NCBI GenBank assembly: GCA_015501585.1
Contig: JADNRY010000262.1
Span: 1-64,000 of the forward strand
Source: Rhodocollybia butyracea
Lineage: Eukaryota > Basidiomycota > Agaricomycetes > Agaricales > Omphalotaceae
Reading direction: 5' to 3'
DNA: 64,000 nucleotides
The notes beneath the pieces are model-generated. The model worked only from the letters and a program-made list of their open reading frames with translations. It was not told the DNA's origin and did not search any database. Position numbers and translations under genes: made by a program. Position 1 is the first letter of the stretch. Each line of letters starts with the position of its first letter. Positions 34,146 to 45,334 of this stretch are shown one piece after another.

Positions 34146-36448
34146 CATCAGGAAAAGCCGTTTTTGCCCAGGTGACCCCAGAGTGGCCTAAAGCAAACTA
34201 GGTGACCTATGAATCCTATGGCATCCTAGGAATTTGGGCTCGTCCCTTGCCAGTCAAGGCTCTTGAGGATTCCCCAGGGTATCCTAGGGAATCCTAGGTA
34301 AAGATGTCCATGAGTCCGGATCCAGGTAAACCCGGATCCGTTGCGCAGGTACCTGTAGGCCCCAAGGGGCTACCCGTGACCCGCTATTTGGGTATTTACG
34401 TGTAGGTATGCGAAAGGTGCTAGAAAACAACCTAACAAAAACACTACCGCACCTAACCAGACTATCGATATGTAAGGGAGTGAGGGCGGGTTGTCAGAGA
34501 TTCCCCGAGGGAAAGTCTTGTAATATTGGATGTACGCGCGCGACTCCTCCAGGTTCAAGACTGTAGCGCTAACGTGGGTAACTAAGCTTAGACAACTCTT
34601 AGAACTAAGTCGAGAGAAGCCTAGTTGGGGTGTACGAGTGTACGAGGGAACCAGGTGTGTATGTCCAAATCAATTAACCAAAACCAAAACCAATACAACA
34701 AAACTAAGATTCTCCTAGGCAAACTCTGGCTCTAGCTAGAATAGTAATCTCGAGGTTTGTCAACAACCCTAGGCAAACTCTGGCACTAGCTGCTGTGACG
34801 CCGTAAAGTCCTCGACCAAACTCTGGGCCAAGCTACGATATTGTGAGTGAACTGAATCACTAGGAACTTGTACCACAATCTTAGTGGCTCGTCTAACTTT
34901 GTGAAGAAGTCAACTAAGGAACCCTCACTCTGGAGCCAAATAATCCCTTACTAGAAGCTACTAGATTTGAGTTGATCTGGAGTTCGAGAGAACTCTACAC
35001 ACTTAAATTCGATCAAGATATAAATGGGCTTTGCGAAGCGCGTGAAGTTTATTACTTTCTTAAGATAACCAAGTCCGGAGGCGTCACGCTACTGATCCTG
35101 TGGGGACGTTCTACAGAGCACTGGTCTTAGCAGTCAAGTCGAGGGCAAGAAACTTGTCTTATTGAATAAATATGTCTGGCTTATATACTGAGTAGAGAGA
35201 GTTTAATACAAAAAATAGATGAAACAGATATGGAGAGAGACGGAAAGAGAGTGGAACAGAGGAATCTGGCTCGGAAAGGAAACTCCAGCCTATATATGGT
35301 ACACACGATAAAGAAATAGTCCATTCTTGGGTATATATCAGAGGTAAAATATGATTTCGTGAGGATTAACATAGTTTTAAAGTGTTTTGATCCGAGCGAG
35401 GTTTCTCCAATTACTCCACAATTCTCCGGGGTCAGGAGTACCTTTACGCTTCATGATCACTTGCCGCCTGGTTTCCCTTGGGTGATTTTCATTCTATTCC
35501 TTGGATAGTTCTGTCCATCCTGAGTGTGATTAACATTCTCTCGAGAAGGCCTGTTGTCTAGCTTTCCAACAACACCACTTATGATAGCCTCGAGCAACTG
35601 CGCTGAGTATGTACAAGTGATTCCTGATAGTTGGCTTTAACGGATAAGACCTCCGTGTATGATTTCTAAGATCAAATGTTTCAATTTGCCAAGGCTATTC
35701 CGGCGCATAGCTTTCCATAGACCACTAAGCATGTTTCTACCGTCTTCACGGTTATAACCGGTGCCGCGAATAGACCTCTACGGTTTCCTCGGGATCGTTC
35801 TGGTCCATTGTTACGGACTGTAAAGTCCACATCTTAACATAGCTCATTGGGGGTCTTAGTGCAAGGGATGCCTTCCCTCATAATTCCTTCCCTCGAGTAA
35901 CACATTAGCTTAGTACTTATCCCGCTTCGAGATGTCCTGTAGTTTAGAGAGTATACACTCTTGGGTATAACTAGATTGACGATCTAGTGTTACATCTCCG
36001 GGCAGCCCAGGTGTCCTTGCTAGCTTGGCTCTAGGCTACGCTTGTGGGTGTACCTTCACGGCTTGCTGAGTATTATTGTTAAGTTCTTTGCCTCGGCAAC
36101 AGCTATCACGCTCGGGCTCCATATAACTCTCTTATTGCATTGTATAATGCGTACAAAATGTCAAAATGTACGGTTACACACCTTAGGCTGATATTAGGCC
36201 TAATATTGTGGACATCTTTGATCCTAGGAAGCCCCAGGAAAACTCCAGGACAACTTTGGGAACACCTGGGTAAACCTGGGCAGACCTAGGCTTGCCCTGG
36301 GTTTGCCTAGAATACCCTAGGAAATCCTCAAGAGCCTTGACTGGCAAGGGATGAGCCCAAATTCCTAGGATGCCATAGGATTCATAGGTCACCTAGTTTG
36401 CTTTAGGCCACTCTGGGGTCACCTAGGCAAAAATGGCTTTTCCTGATG
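34146..36448. mobile_element. Palindromic element B, copy 1 (CCTAGG words), split by a hAT-like element
   Basis: Ends CATCAGGAAAAGC (34146) and GCTTTTCCTGATG (36448), flanked by a 2-bp TG (34144-34145 and 36449-36450). The arms of about 150 bp are mutually inverted and contain GGTGACCCCAGAGTGGCC and repeated ATCCTAGG. Without the insertion at 34299-36220 and its duplication the element is 373 bp. Copies: 45335 and 61565. Confidence 0.85.
34299..36220. mobile_element. hAT-like element V, large copy (1922 bp)
   Basis: Begins TAAAGATGTCCATGAGTCC and ends GGACATCTTTG, flanked by ATCCTAGG (34291-34298 and 36221-36228). Element B copy 2 shows the uninterrupted target. The first 85 bp match family V, but the remaining 1.8 kb is unrelated and non-coding, with no transposase recognised. 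It may be a larger relative, or a MITE that acquired foreign DNA. Confidence 0.8.
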
Positions 36449-36450
36449 TG

Positions 36451-38805
36451 AAGCCTATCGATCCAAGTACAGATGAACCAATATGGGTCATCTGTGATGC
36501 CTCCATATCAGGAGTAGGTAGGATGTACAGCCAAGGCCCTACTTGGCAGATGTGTAGACCTGCCAGATTTATGTCCCCCAAATTCATAGCTGCACAACAT
36601 AATTATAGAGTCTTTGAATTGGAGACTCTTGCCATCCTTAAAGCTCTTCTCAAATGGGAAGATAAACTTCTTGGATATTGTATTCATGTGGTCACTGACC
36701 ACAAAGCATTAGAATTCCTCCTTACACAAAGGAAGCTCTCAAGTCATCAAGCACGCTGGATAGAATATCTATCCAGGTTTGACTTCAATATTGTTATATC
36801 AAAGGTATAACAAACAAAGTAGCGGAAGCTACTACGAGTCCAATATGCCTAATGAACATCATGAGGCACATGAATATGTCAATGCGGATATTTGCATTGA
36901 CTGAAATCTTGAAAATGTTCCGCAAGGAAGAATTGAAGAATTAGTTAGCGAGCATCTTGCTAACATGAATACTTGCCAAATTACTAGGCTTCTACAAAAG
37001 CAGAAGCCAGCAAATCCCATTGCAGAGACTGTAGAGTCTCACAACACTGAAGCAGCAGAATTACAATCTGCTGTTAAGGAAAAGGAACCAACAGTTCCTG
37101 TTCCCAATACTACTGAAGAAGATATTACTATCTTCAACTCTTGTGCAAGAGGTGAAGAACCTCTTACTAGTCACCCTGAAGGGGGTGGTTTTGTGAGGGG
37201 CGTTAAGTGTTGTTAGGCTAAGGATCCTTTATTCTTAAAGGTGCTCAATAATCCTGAGCACCATAAGCCATTCTCAGTCAAGAATGGCCTTATCTATACT
37301 GTAAACAGAGGCAAAGAAAAAGTTCTTTGCATTCCTAATGGTAAAACCGTTAAAGGACAGAGCCTGAGAGGTATAATCGCCAAACAAGCTCATGAAGTGT
37401 TAGGACACTTTGGAGGTCAAAGAACCTCCAATTACATCCATCAATGGTACTGGTGGCCAAGGGTCAACCATAACATTGAAAAACTTTGTAAGGCATGCAT
37501 TGAATGTCAATGCAGCAAAACTAGTAATAGGATGCCAACTGGCCTCCTACATACACCACCAATACCCATGAGACCATGGGAATCAATTGGAATGGACTTC
37601 ATGGGTCCATTCCCTGAATCACAAGGATACAACTACCTTTGGGTAGTCATCTGTCGATTAACTTCACAGGTACATGTAATACCTGTAAAGACAGCAATAA
37701 CTGCAATGCAGTTATCATGGATCTACATTAAGGAGATTGTAAGACTTCACAGATTACCAAAGTCTATAGTCTCTGATAGAGACCCGAAGTTTACCTCACA
37801 CTGGTGGCAGCTCAGTCACCCAACTTATTAGTCTTATTAGTCTACACTTTTGTTAAATTGACCTGACTAAAAAGAGTCAAAATCCCTGGCAAATCCAAGT
37901 TGCCTTGGTCATGTCCAGGGGGGCTTAGTCATGCCCAGGGAAGTAGGTCATGTCCAAGCAAGTAGGTCATGACCTGGTCCCCTGGGTCAAGTTGGTCATG
38001 ACCAGGGGTAGAATAGGGTATGCCCTGGGAGGGATAGGATACCTTGTGGGGGGGGACCTGTTGCAAGGGGTGTGGAACATCCAGGGTAGGAGTAGGGGAT
38101 GCAGTGGGAGTGACAGAGGGGGACTAGAGGGTGCTAAGGGACTCGGAGGAGTAGGGGATGCTTGGGAAGGGGTATAAAATGCTTTGGGAGAGATGTCAGC
38201 CTGCAGAGTAGAGTAAGATGCTGTGGGAGAGATGTCAGTTTGCACATGAAGTGTGGGGGAGTGTTCCAATGAGCTAATTGCAGGCACATGGGGCATTGGG
38301 GAGAGAAAAGAAGCTGCTGGCTCATGCTGACTTGAATCTGACCAAGGACAACTTGGACATGACCAGGGTTATTTGAACTTGCCGAGGGGGAGGGCTTCTA
38401 AGCTATTTCCCAAGTTCATTGGTCCATACCCCATTATTGAGGTACACAAGGACTCCTCAAATTATCGAGTAGGTCTGCCAACAGAGTTGGCTAAGCATGG
38501 AATTTATAACAATTTCCATGCAATTCTATTGCAAAAGATTCATCCGAACAGTGATGCACTCTTGCCTATGCATTCCGTTGCAGAACATACAACTTCAGAG
38601 AGCCTTCCACTGTGGAATGGCTCGTTGACAAGATAATCGACCATCATTGGAATGGTTCAAAACTCATGTTCCAAGTCAAATGGAACCTAGGCAATATCAC
38701 CACCGAAACCACAATGATTGTAAGGATCTAGCAGCTCTAGACAGATATCTAGAACTACAAGCAGTAGATGACTGGTGTCATCTACCGCGAATGCAGAATT
38801 AACAG
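36451..38805 (+). pseudogene. Ty3/gypsy RNaseH-integrase-chromodomain remnant
   Basis: 3' part of a chromovirus-type pol. RNaseH is at about 36451-36810 with EPIWVICDASISGVG, FELETLAILKALLKWEDKL and VVTDHKALEF. A spacer with frameshifts and a TAG at 37213 follows. Integrase is at 37241-37831: zinc-finger H(x4)H...CIEC (AHEVLGHFGG to ACIECQC), then the catalytic core with MDFMGPFP and VSDRDPKFTS. The rest of the core is lost where a foreign segment (37810-38370) begins. The integrase C-terminus is at 38373 (KLFPKFIGPYPIIEV) and a chromodomain-like end at about 38598 (EWLVDKIIDHHWNGSKL, QVKWNLGN), with a 1-bp frameshift near 38710. Reverse transcriptase, gag and LTRs were not found; element B abuts the 5' break. 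Confidence 0.88.
37810..38370. mobile_element. Insert O replacing part of the gypsy integrase
   Basis: GC-richer segment with inverted ends from 37884 (CCCTGG...TCCAAGTTG) to 38368 (CAACTTGGACATGACCAGGG) and repeated GGTCATG(T/A)CC words. It sits where about 150-200 integrase residues should be, so it replaced rather than simply interrupted them. No target duplication was found. Confidence 0.5.
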
Positions 38806-39007
38806 CGCTTAATTGCATAGTAACTATGCAAACTAGCGCTTAAATTCCAAGGAAGTATTACTTCCAAATTTAGGGATTGGATACTTTGATCTAAGATCAA
38901 TGTATGAGTGGCTGTGTAATAATATGACTGTAGCCAATTGCCTTGCCTCGAGGATGGTTAATAACATTAGGAATGTTATCCAACTTTGCCCCAACTCTTG
39001 ACCACCA
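38806..39007. other. Spacer between gypsy remnant and the next ORF
   Basis: Contains a short inverted repeat (AGCGCTTAATTGCATAG...CTATGCAAACTAGCGCTTAA). No LTR recognised. Confidence 0.35.
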
Positions 39008-39957
39008 TGTCTTCTGGCAATGCTAAAGACAAAATGCCTGTAAAATGAGCTACAAACAGTCAGAATGCATTGCAAAGTGACGGAAACAACAACGATGGGT
39101 CAAACAACGCCATCATGCATCCACCAGAATCATGCCACTTGCCATTCCCGGCCCAGATGCAATCACATCCAGGGCCTACATTCAACATGTTGGATAATAC
39201 CGCACATTCACGACTGGCTATGCCAATCAAGCACCGCAAGTAAGATGGACATTCCATCCAAACTTACATTGCATAGTGCATGGATCTGACGGGGTTAGCC
39301 CCGCATGCCCTGTACATAGGGCTTTTATCAACCACAGCCTACAAGCTGTTGGTAATGCCTATCAAAGTTGGACAGCGGCTAGTGAAGAACTGGTGCATTA
39401 TCATGCACACAGTATCAATCCTCCTGCTTAAGACTCTGAATCGGCGGTCAGTCTAGCTGTGGAGCTAGGCACTGCAAAACGAGAGATCAACAGTATCAGC
39501 CATTGTCTGCGTGACATGCAGCGCAACTACGATGATCTTCTACAAGGTCACTGTGCTCTGCAAGCAGAGTACAATAGAATGCGAGATGAAGTCAAAGACC
39601 TCAGATGAGAAGATGAGAGCTCTCCTCATTATGGAGATGCAAGCCATTCCAGCAAGCGTCATTGTGTCAAATAATTGCCCTTGGAAGAGAGCAAATACCC
39701 AGCGGATGAACCCCCTGGTGACAATTCTGGGCCTATGGACCAGGATCCTCCTACTGCACCAGTTCTCCCTCATCAGAGGGAAGATAGTGGCTACTTTGTG
39801 TCTGACTGTGGGGTCAGATATGGCATTGATGCCCACAACGCCGAGGCGAATGACAATTGTTGTTTATCTATCCCAATCTCCATGTCCAATGTGCAATCTG
39901 TCCAAATGGACAAGTCGCCAAGGGCACTTACTCCAACTAATCAGTTGGAGGTAATCT

Positions 39958-40174
39958 TGTAAACCAACTGTGCTGAAGGTTGGAAATCACTGAGATCACA
40001 ATGCGAACCAATTGTGAGCACCACGCTATATTTGACGAGCAGGAAGAGGCATACAAGAGTACAAGATAATGGTAGAGAACAACTAAGGAAAGTGTCACAG
40101 AGGTGACCAGTAATTAAAGTAGGTACACGTGACTAAGGTAACAATATGCAGTGTAGTAAACAAGAGTGTTTACA
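39958..40174 (-). repeat. 3' LTR of the gag-only element
   Basis: 217 bp, TG...CA with 7-bp inverted tips; about 95% identical to the other LTR by eye. Confidence 0.93.
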
Positions 40175-40441
40175 CTCTCACCCATCCAAGAACAGAGATA
40201 CACAGAAAGGGAAAAAAGGAACAGACAAAGATGATGAGTTTAATCAGAAGGAAGAGCCAACCAATATACATACACCCCACATGTGGAAATACATGAATAC
40301 CTGTCACGTCTACAACTGAAGAAAAATCACAACCAACAGAGTGAAACCGAAAACGCAAAAAGGCACCCCACACATGGAAATACCTCAAGATGCAACCAGA
40401 AGCAACCCAAGAATGCACAAAGGAACAAAGAAACAAAAATA

Positions 40442-41785
40442 TTAGTAAGAGTACAAACCAAAAACCCTATCATCCTCATCATCATCAATGGCTTCATTGT
40501 CAGATAGATCCAAATCATGGAAAACTGCGGTAATAGCACGAACAGCCACAGGATGAGATTGAGGGGTATGCAACCAGCCAACCAGAGAGTTATGGTAAAG
40601 ATTGGAATCAGAGGTATGGTGGACAACAGGCAATGAGCCATAAACCGAACTAACAGCAGGGGGAACAGACGCGACCATATCCGAGGTCACGGAAACAGTG
40701 AACCCAAACAAGTCAAAAACATCACCAGTGCTTTCAGAAGGGAACAAGGCAGCAACAACATTTTGGGCTGAAATACCACGGGAGGGATTACCTGGACAAT
40801 TGCGTGAGTAAGGATTTCCACTATGAGTCTTCCAGTCAGGGTCTTGTGGTGTACGACCACAGTTGAAACAACCACCCTTTGACCGCAGCTCATCACGCTC
40901 AGCAGCAGTGATAGGATGAGCAACAGAAGAAGCAGGTCGCGGGACACGCAGAGAAGGCAATGGCAAAGACATGGCTGGGTTAGGCGCCACAGATCCTGAA
41001 AAAGATGACTCAACTTCAAGAACAGCCCAAGTATTGATCAAGATTGAGATGAAGGCATCGAGAGTGGTGGTTTCAAGGTTGAAAGATGGAATTGCGCAAA
41101 CACAAAGACAAAGGGTTGGGTGGCAACAGAATAAAAGTGCACTTTTCATGAGGAAGCCAGACACATGGAAAGGCAAATTTTTGCCATACACATTGAGCAT
41201 TGCACACGAAGCCTGGAGATCAGTGAGGAATTTGGAAAAAGGACGACGGCCCTGTGCAATCGAGAAAAAAGATTGCAACACGTCAACGTTAGAGTCAGTT
41301 CCTAGGAATTGAGACTTGATGCAACCCTTGAACAATACCCAAGAAGTGTCCAGGAGGGAATCACACTCAGACCTCCAAAAGGCACTGAGTTTCATAGAAC
41401 CAGCATCAAACAAATCAGCAGCACACATAACCAATGTATGGTCCTTGAGGTCCACAGATGGGTTGAACATCTTGTAAAGTTCAAGCCTATCATCACACTT
41501 TGTCAACCAAGTATGAATTGAATCTGCAGTCAGCAGTTCCGAGAGCAAAGGAAAGCTCAAAACCTTGGATGAAGACATGGAAAAATGGTGAGCAGGAGTT
41601 GGCGAGTCTGATGTGTATGAACCGATGTCTGGATGCACAGATGATGATGGCGAATCCTGGGGAGATGGGACAGATGGGACAGACATTGTTGAACAACTGC
41701 GCAATGTCGGAGCAAGAGCAGGAAGAACAGGAAGGCTCTGTTCACGCTGTGTTTGGCGAGTAGAGCGCGAAGGTGCGGGAGGCAC
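40442..41785 (-). CDS. Gag-like protein with zinc knuckle
   Basis: Uninterrupted 447-codon ORF with its ATG 45 bp inside the 5' LTR. It has a Ser/Pro-rich N-terminus (residues 1-80), a retrotransposon gag-like helical core (about 85-290, with LTKCDDRLELYKMF and FWRSECDSLLDTSWVLFKGC), then a modified zinc knuckle near residue 310 with GGCFNCGRTPQD...H...NCPG. Spacing is C-x2-C-x11-H-x8-C, longer than the classical knuckle but like gag proteins of other Agaricomycete gypsy elements. The C-terminus ends in an acidic patch. No protease, reverse transcriptase or integrase. An intact gag in an element lacking pol suggests it must be mobilised in trans. Confidence 0.85.
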   Translation of the reverse strand: MPPAPSRSTRQTQREQSLPVLPALAPTLRSCSTMSVPSVPSPQDSPSSSVHPDIGSYTSDSPTPAHHFSMSSSKVLSFPLLSELLTADSIHTWLTKCDDRLELYKMFNPSVDLKDHTLVMCAADLFDAGSMKLSAFWRSECDSLLDTSWVLFKGCIKSQFLGTDSNVDVLQSFFSIAQGRRPFSKFLTDLQASCAMLNVYGKNLPFHVSGFLMKSALLFCCHPTLCLCVCAIPSFNLETTTLDAFISILINTWAVLEVESSFSGSVAPNPAMSLPLPSLRVPRPASSVAHPITAAERDELRSKGGCFNCGRTPQDPDWKTHSGNPYSRNCPGNPSRGISAQNVVAALFPSESTGDVFDLFGFTVSVTSDMVASVPPAVSSVYGSLPVVHHTSDSNLYHNSLVGWLHTPQSHPVAVRAITAVFHDLDLSDNEAIDDDEDDRVFGLYSY

Positions 41786-41829
41786 CAGACTGAAGAAAAC
41801 GATGTGGTGAAAAGATCACAAAAAAAAAG

Positions 41830-42046
41830 TGTAAACCAACTGTGCTGAAGGTCGGAAATCACTGAGATCACAATGCGAACCAATTGTGAGGACCACGCTA
41901 TATTTGATGAGTGGGAAGAGGCATACAAGAGTACAAGATAACAGTAGAGAACAACTAAGGAAAGTGTCACAGAGGTGACCAGTAATTAAAGTAGGTACAT
42001 GTGACTAAGGTAACAATATGCAGCATAGTAAACAAGAGTGTTTACA
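41830..42046 (-). repeat. 5' LTR of the gag-only element
   Basis: 217 bp, upstream of the gag ORF in its orientation. The differences to its partner suggest moderate age. Confidence 0.93.
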
Positions 42047-43177
42047 AATCTCATACCTAAGGTACCTTCGTGATCCTGTCCTTGCCCAGAGGTGTGGTGG
42101 TGTGGTGTACCCCACAGTGAACTCTGGAGGATTCAACATCTTCTTGCAAGTATAATGCGAGAGGTGAACAAGATCCCTCTATCCGAGAGATCAGAATGGC
42201 AGTGCTGCCTAGCTGCGAATTGGTTCATTGCCAATTTTGTACACAAATCAGCCATTCAAGCTCAAGAAAATCTTGAGCAAGACAATGTGGCTACTCCAAG
42301 CATGAAACCATGCAAGAATAAGAACAAAAGCAAGGGCAAAGCCCCAGCTCCCATGCAGATAGTTGTGGAAGGATCCCACAAAGCAACTGCCAACCCCAAT
42401 ATGTCTAGCATGTGCAACCCAATGCAGCTGTCCTCACCTGAGGAATGGGCGGCTTATCTTGCTAGCTCCTCTGAGGCTAAAACACCATTAGCTGGTGTAT
42501 ACTGGTGCTGCTCTGATAGAGCTATCAGTATGTGTGCTCTTCAAGGATGCCTATTGGTAATGTCTCGCAGGCCCACCATGCCTGCTAATACGCCACTTCA
42601 TGTCACTGTGGGATATTATTTGTTGGCAGCTGAAGTTATACTTTGGCCAAAATATTATAACAATTTGGTCACTAGTGGCCAAATTACTATTGCTACTGAG
42701 ACAACTGTCCCTCCAGTCGCGTTTGGTGACTCATTCAATGCCACCCTGTTGTCTGTGGCAAGGTTCTTTGTTGAACAAGGTCTGACTGTCACAGACATCG
42801 AGGACACAGTGTTTTACGCTGCCAACTGGGTATATTTGCATGTGCCAAGTAACTCAGACATAATATTTGCCGCTAATGCATTACATGCTAGCTTCACATC
42901 CAATGTATGCCTTCCATTAGGGTACAACAAAGACTACTGGGTCCCCGGGGTAGGAATTGTTCCTGGCCCCACACAAGTTATAAATGCAAAGATTCATAAC
43001 AACACTGTCTCAAATACAGCTTCATCCAGCAACACGGGGGCATCCGCAATGACAATGTCATCTGCACCTAATGCCACCCCTGTTGTAGCCAACAATTCAG
43101 CTGGCGCTGCACCTTCTGCTGCAGCGCCCACTACACCTATGTCTGCTGAAGCCATTCAGCAGATGGATGAGACATGA

Positions 43178-43478
43178 GTCTCGAAGGTTATGCCAACCTT
43201 CGAGGCGCCCCGCTTTATGCCAACGCTGGAGTCTCCTCTCCATCTTTACCATCACATCGCTTCTGTGAAGCTTGTGGTGCGGGAGAGGGTGTAACGGCTA
43301 TGCCGTTACTGGTACTAAGGCACTGCATCACTATTCATTTTCTATATACTGTCTACCGTACAACTTACATAAGTAAGTCTTCTTTTACACTGGTACATTA
43401 CATGCTATAAAGCTTGTCATGTTCTCCTGTGTGATTTAAGCAACCCCTCCCAGAGGCCTTACAAAAGCAAGTTGCAAC
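43178..43478. other. Spacer before MITE V copy 3
   Basis: No gene. Two short inverted repeats (CGAAGGTTATGCCAACCTTCG around 43180 and GTAACGGCTATGCCGTTAC around 43291) could form small hairpins. Confidence 0.4.
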
Positions 43479-44349
43479 TAAAGATGTCCACAAGTCCAAG
43501 TGCCACCCAAGTACCCGCAGGTAGGAGCCGTGGGAATACTCGCAGGTATCACTACCCGCGGATCCGGGTATCCGTTTCCCACGGATCACAGCGGGTCACG
43601 GGTATCACTTCAAAAAAATTAAGTTACTTCCAGGTACTTGCAAGAAGCCAAAAGCACCTTGTGGGAGGGCAATAATATATTTTTTCGCACAAATAAAGGC
43701 TGAAATATACTCTCCTCTATGCAATAGACTTTGTTTGAGCAGCTCATATGTCCACCTAGCATGTAGCAAGTTATAAGTGGCTATATGCACTATAGTACAC
43801 TATGATGATGAATATAGTCTCTCTTTAGCTTCTAGACTTGTATCAGTCAAGGACTACTGTTCTCTACCCACATCATGCTCTATTATATGCACTAGGCACC
43901 TATGTATGCTGTTCAAGTTGCACAAAAGTTACCCGCTGTAAACCTTGAATGTCCCCCGTAAACTTTCATTTTTTTGACCTGTAAACTTTCAACCTGGGAA
44001 ACTTTCATTTTCTGCCCCCATAAACTTTCGTTTTTTGCCCCCGTAAACTTTCATTTTTTTTGACTCGTAAACTTTCAATCTGGGAAACTTTCATTTTCTG
44101 CCCCGTAAACTTTCATTTTTTTTGCCACATAAATTTATCCCCGGAAAATTTGATTTTTTGCCTGTAAACTTTTAGTGGACCCATAACATTTCAGTCTTTG
44201 ATATTATCAAGTGGTTGCACTGACTTGAATTTCTACCTTGTAATCGTACTTAGGGATCTGCATCTGGTCCATATGCTTTTGAGTTATCAAGCCCTGAAGA
44301 TTCATGGGTTGAGTACTTGATTGTGGTGCTGCTCAATAGTGCTCCTTGC

Positions 44350-44615
44350 TCTCTGCAGCATCCACTACGGTTTTGTTATATTCCCAAGGTGCTCCCCTAA
44401 CTAAATTACAATTGGCTAAGGAAGAGAGGACCCTATATCATATATGTGGAATTGCTCTCTGTAGCCCCCACTACAATTTTGTTATATGCCCGGGGTGCTC
44501 GCCTAACTAGATTACACCCTTTTGGCTCAACTGGCCAAGGAACAGAGGACCCTATATCATATATGTGGAACTGCTCTCTGTATTGAATCTCCACTACAAT
44601 TTTATTGTATGCCCA
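44350..44615. repeat. Imperfect tandem duplication inside element C
   Basis: A unit of about 120 bp containing CACTACAATTTTGTTATATG and GGACCCTATATCATATATGT occurs twice in tandem, with a partial third start at about 44590. Confidence 0.65.
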
Positions 44616-45334
44616 CTACAAACTTTTGGCTCAACTGGCCAAATATGCATGGAAGCACACACACAACCGCCAGCTATACACAGATACTTTCCATGTGTAC
44701 AAACATGAATGGGCCTTGGAGTTGTTGACCCAAGAAGGTAGTGTGCAGGTGCATGATCTTGTTCTTGATTCTGGTGTGAAGCCTTCTGGAATAGGCTCAA
44801 GTGCATCCAAATATTGGCTGGAGTCTATAGTAAGTGTTGTATAGGATTTTTGGGCAGTCTCAAGTGCAAAACTAGATGGATGAATAACTAGGCATCCTGT
44901 AACCACCCTTGAGCTCAATTCTGTTCAAAGTGATTTAAAAATAATACAGCTTCAACCTGGAAGGACAGTATTATACCATGATGTGGCAAACTGGCCACAG
45001 TCTGTGACCTGTCAATGACCACTGACCCTTGCCAACTCCACTCTCTTTTGTTATGCCTATGGTAATCCACTACAATGACACTCAACAACCCTCAATGACC
45101 ATGAACCATTGCAGAAAATCTTCTGAGTGGCCTCTGATTCCAACCACCAACCTTCACCAGCCCTGGTCCCTCACTGCCAAGCTCATAAGCTGTGTTAGAA
45201 TAAGTCCACTAAGTATACAGGTCTGCCATGTAAAGGCTGTCACTGACCATCACTGATCCTAGGCCCTCAGACTGTCTCGTACAGAATAATGAAGGCAAGT
45301 TGGAGGCTCAAATGGTCAACCTGGTTACAACTTA

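Larger units (their letters stand above)
39958..42046 (-). mobile_element. Gag-only non-autonomous LTR retrotransposon (2089 bp)
   Basis: Two 217-bp direct repeats (39958-40174 and 41830-42046), each TGTAAAC...GTTTACA, differing at about ten positions. They are flanked by a perfect 5-bp target duplication AATCT (39953-39957 and 42047-42051). A purine-rich GGGTGAGAG lies next to the 39958 LTR on the minus strand, which fits a polypurine tract and agrees with the gag orientation. There is one intact ORF (gag) and no pol. A primer-binding site was not recognised. Confidence 0.93.
39008..43177 (+). pseudogene. Unrecognised ORF split by the gag-only LTR element
   Basis: Starts at ATG 39008 with a TGA 13 codons in. 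It continues with Asn-rich sequence, a predicted coiled coil (about 39440-39600, ELGTAKREINSISHCLRDMQ), and an acidic/Pro segment to 39957. The LTR element at 39958-42046 interrupts it; after removal the frame runs on through SYLRYLRDPVLAQRCGGVVY. A 1-bp frameshift near 42150 leads into the 361-codon C-terminal part with MREVNKIPLSERSEWQC and VPPVAFGDSFNATLLSVARF, ending at 43177 in an Ala/Thr/Asn-rich tail. Several stops lie upstream. I do not recognise the family; position after a gypsy pol makes a transposon-associated protein possible. Confidence 0.5.

Noticed and set aside
36433..36450. ATG at 36433 as the start of the RNaseH protein
   Set aside because: It lies in the terminal repeat of element B; the gypsy sequence begins only after 36449.
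37967..38296. Pro/Ser-rich 109-codon minus-strand ORF
   Set aside because: Low-complexity product of the word repeats in insert O.
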